A DNA stretch of 7,291 bases from an uncultured Collinsella sp. (GTDB taxonomy: Bacteria > Actinomycetota > Coriobacteriia > Coriobacteriales > Coriobacteriaceae), in the NCBI GenBank assembly GCA_902495955.1, contig CABUZE010000038.1, positions 1 through 7,291 on the forward strand. The letters run 5' to 3'. How positions within the stretch are numbered: position 1 is the stretch's first letter; each line of letters starts with the position of its first letter. Of this stretch, positions 5,538 through 7,291 are shown in pieces. Under the pieces are notes generated by a model. It made no database searches and was not told where the DNA came from. It saw only the letters and a list, made by a program, of their open reading frames with translations. The translations under genes were made by a program, and so were the position numbers.

Positions 5538-5641
5538 GGGCTGGAGGTTACCTTTCTAAAAAGCCTCTGCAAACCTATTTTGCGCGCTCTGATACCATGG
5601 TTTCACCGATTGGGACCAAGGCATCCGAGGAGCAGTGTTAT
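5538..5641. promoter_or_regulatory. Divergent lysC/thrC promoter region
   Basis: These 104 bases must carry the promoters of both lysC (minus) and thrC (plus). For thrC there is an extended -10 candidate TGATACCAT (5590-5598) without a clear -35. For lysC, minus-strand CAAAAT (5586-5581) matches 4 of 6 positions of a -10, also with a weak -35. The two candidates overlap closely, so the promoters may interfere or be controlled together. The thrC ribosome site AGGAG (5628-5632) lies 9 bases before ATG 5642. The space is too short for a lysine riboswitch or a T-box leader, and I see neither motif. Confidence 0.4.
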
Positions 5642-7159
5642 ATGGGAACTTATCATAGTACACGAGGACGCACTTTATCGTGCTCAAGTAAGGTGGCAAT
5701 CCGTACCGGCATCGCTCCCGACGGGGGTTTGTTTGTCTCGGACGAGCTCGGCACCCAGCAGGTCGATATCAGCTCGCTTGCAGATAAATCGTACTTTGAA
5801 ATCGCTCAAGATGTGTTGGGAATGTTACTGAATGATTACACGGCCGAAGAAATTTCGGCGTGTGTCGACGAGGCATACCGCGGCACGTTCGCGAGTGAAG
5901 AGGTTACGCCGCTCGTCAAACTCGACGCTGCGCCGGGCGCTGACGCCCCCCAGACCTATGTGATGGAGCTCTTTGGCGGCCCCACAAGCGCCTTCAAGGA
6001 CGTCGCCCTGCAGATGCTCCCCCGCCTCATGGCCCGCACCTCTGCCAAGGACGGCGGCGCTGAGCGCATCATGATCGTCACCGCCACGTCGGGCGACACC
6101 GGCAAGGCCGCGCTCGCCGGTTTTGCCGACGCTCCGGGCACGGGCATCACCGTCTTTTATCCCGAGGGCAAGGTCAGCCGCGTCCAGAACCTGCAGATGT
6201 CCACGCAGGAGGGCAACAACGTCGCCGTCTGCGGTATCCGCGGCAACTTTGACGACGCCCAGAGCGCCGTCAAGCGCATCTTTGCCGATAAGGAGCTTGC
6301 CGAGCGTCTGGAGGCCGCCGGCACGGTGCTTTCGAGCGCCAACTCCATCAACGTCGGCCGCCTGGTACCGCAGGTCGTCTACTACTTTGCCGCCTATGCG
6401 CAGCTGCTGCGCGCCGGCGCCATCGAGGCCGGCGACGCCGTGGAGTTCTGCGTACCGACCGGCAACTTTGGCGATATCCTGGCAGGCTACTACGCCAAGC
6501 GCATGGGTCTGCCCGTCGCCAAGCTCATCGTGGCGAGCGACAAGAACAACGTGCTTGCCGACTTCCTGACTACCGGCGTCTACGACCGTAACCGTCCGTT
6601 CTTCACGACCATCTCGCCGTCGATGGACATCCTCATCAGCTCCAACCTGGAGCGCATGCTCTACTTCCTGTCCGACGGCGACTGCGAGCTCGTTGCCGGC
6701 CTTATGGAGCAGCTGGCGCAGACGGGTCGCTACGAGGTGCCCGCCGAGCTGCTGGCCAAGATTCAGAGCGTCTTTGGCTGCGGCTGGGCCAGCGAGGACG
6801 AGGTCCGCACTGCCATCAAGAGCTGCTGGGATGCGAACGGCTACGTAATCGACCCGCACACCGCTTGTGGTTATCACGTCTTTGAGCAGGTCGCTCCCGC
6901 CGAGGGCGCCAAGGCCCGCGTGCTGCTTTCGACCGCCAGCCCCTACAAGTTCCCGCGCGCCTGCTGCGACGCCCTGGGCCTCGACGTTCCCGAGGATGAT
7001 TTTGAGGCTATGCGTGTGCTCGAGCAGGCCACCAACACGGTCGCCCCGACCCAGCTCGCCGAACTCGAGTCCAAGCCCGTCCGCTTCGAAGACGTCTGCG
7101 ACGTCGATGAGATGGCAAGCTACGTCGAGTCTGCAGCAAAACGAATGAGCACCAACTAG
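5642..7159 (+). CDS. thrC: Threonine synthase
   Basis: This cytoplasmic PLP enzyme converts O-phospho-L-homoserine to L-threonine and phosphate, the last step of threonine synthesis. The 505-residue protein opens with YHSTRG (4-9) and APDGGLFV (25-32), the typical N-terminus of the family. The PLP lysine is Lys119 in FGGPTSAFKD. The cofactor-phosphate loop is TATSGDTGKA (147-156). SANSINVGRL (232-241), VPTGNFGDILAGY (271-283), DPHTA (404-408) and STASPYKFP (430-438) are further family blocks. Length and motifs fit the long-form (E. coli/yeast-like) threonine synthase. The start chosen is ATG 5642, with AGGAG 9 bases upstream. An in-frame ATG at 5597 would add 15 residues but has no ribosome site and coincides with the likely -10 box. 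The first 80 or so codons look richer in A/T third positions than the remainder. The gene is divergent from lysC and ends in its own terminator. Confidence 0.97.
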   Translation: MGTYHSTRGRTLSCSSKVAIRTGIAPDGGLFVSDELGTQQVDISSLADKSYFEIAQDVLGMLLNDYTAEEISACVDEAYRGTFASEEVTPLVKLDAAPGADAPQTYVMELFGGPTSAFKDVALQMLPRLMARTSAKDGGAERIMIVTATSGDTGKAALAGFADAPGTGITVFYPEGKVSRVQNLQMSTQEGNNVAVCGIRGNFDDAQSAVKRIFADKELAERLEAAGTVLSSANSINVGRLVPQVVYYFAAYAQLLRAGAIEAGDAVEFCVPTGNFGDILAGYYAKRMGLPVAKLIVASDKNNVLADFLTTGVYDRNRPFFTTISPSMDILISSNLERMLYFLSDGDCELVAGLMEQLAQTGRYEVPAELLAKIQSVFGCGWASEDEVRTAIKSCWDANGYVIDPHTACGYHVFEQVAPAEGAKARVLLSTASPYKFPRACCDALGLDVPEDDFEAMRVLEQATNTVAPTQLAELESKPVRFEDVCDVDEMASYVESAAKRMSTN

Positions 7160-7171
7160 ATCCCTTATTAA

Positions 7172-7205
7172 GCGCCGGCGAAAGCCGGCGCACCTTCTTT
7201 TTATT
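7172..7205 (+). terminator. Intrinsic terminator of thrC
   Basis: GCGCCGGC (7172-7179) and GCCGGCGC (7184-7191) form a perfect 8-bp stem around a GAAA tetraloop, followed by a T-rich tract ending TTCTTTTTATTT. It lies 12 bp after the thrC stop. This is a textbook Rho-independent terminator on the plus strand and indicates that thrC is the last, and probably only, gene of its transcript. Confidence 0.93.
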
Positions 7206-7291
7206 TAGCTTTCGGGATGATGACGAGCATGCGAGCGGGTCTGCCTGTTTAGTTCGTCGCGAGTTCCGCACGAGCCGGAAAGCACTTAATG
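7206..7291. other. Right-hand flank without a recognisable gene
   Basis: No open frame with a ribosome site and no known RNA is visible. A weak inverted pair TTCCG (7264-7268) and CGGAA (7276-7280) with a 7-base loop sits near the end and might belong to a larger structure cut by the window edge. It may be the leader of the next gene. Confidence 0.3.

Noticed and set aside
5597..5641. 15-residue N-terminal extension of thrC from ATG 5597
   Set aside because: No ribosome site precedes it, it overlaps the likely -10 box, and ATG 5642 has AGGAG and begins where the family does.
5538..5641. Lysine riboswitch or T-box before lysC or thrC
   Set aside because: The gap is too short and lacks the conserved T-box or L-box motifs.
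4497..5831. 444-aa plus-strand open frame opposite lysC and the start of thrC
   Set aside because: It overlaps two secure genes, including thrC in another frame. Low-information Ala/Arg/Leu/Gly-rich composition and no recognised motif.
5825..6877. 350-aa minus-strand open frame opposite thrC
   Set aside because: Antisense shadow of a complete thrC with all motifs; no ribosome site or family signal noted.

Overview
The window looks like a piece of chromosome from a GC-rich gut actinobacterium of the Coriobacteriia, most likely Collinsella or a close relative. This is an inference from overall base composition, from the protein styles (AK III-like aspartokinase, long-form threonine synthase, VanR/ArlR-like regulator) and from the palindrome-rich gaps. 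No marker gene here settles the genus.

Layout. Positions 1-1741 hold a two-component system on the minus strand: an OmpR-type response regulator followed by its membrane histidine kinase, whose 3' end runs off the left edge. Positions 1742-1969 are the regulator's upstream region, with an 11-bp-phased direct repeat placed like a PhoB-type operator. Positions 1970-2548 encode an O6-alkylguanine-DNA alkyltransferase (ogt family, minus strand). Positions 2549-2949 form a 400-bp gap without a secure gene. It holds a doubtful 80-aa hydrophobic ORF, an imperfect tandem repeat and a 130-bp nested inverted repeat that ends just beyond the asd stop codon. Positions 2950-3975 are asd and 4149-5537 are lysC, both on the minus strand. 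The 173-bp gap between them carries a palindrome, a GAAAC micro-repeat and a GC-rich terminator-like hairpin. Positions 5642-7159 are thrC on the plus strand, divergent from lysC across a 104-bp shared promoter region and closed by a strong intrinsic terminator at 7172-7205. The last 86 bases show no gene.

How the genes work together. LysC phosphorylates aspartate and Asd reduces the product to aspartate semialdehyde, the common precursor of lysine, threonine and methionine. ThrC makes threonine from O-phosphohomoserine. Homoserine dehydrogenase and homoserine kinase, which link Asd to ThrC, are not in the window. The divergent lysC/thrC arrangement allows shared control, while the hairpins between lysC and asd suggest that asd is at least partly transcribed separately. 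The two-component system and ogt have no evident link to the amino-acid genes.

The main genes are ordinary housekeeping functions. The less explained content is in the gaps: the 130-bp hairpin, the tandem repeat beside it, the short AT-centred palindrome after lysC, and the phased repeat upstream of the response regulator. I do not see a new multi-gene system here.
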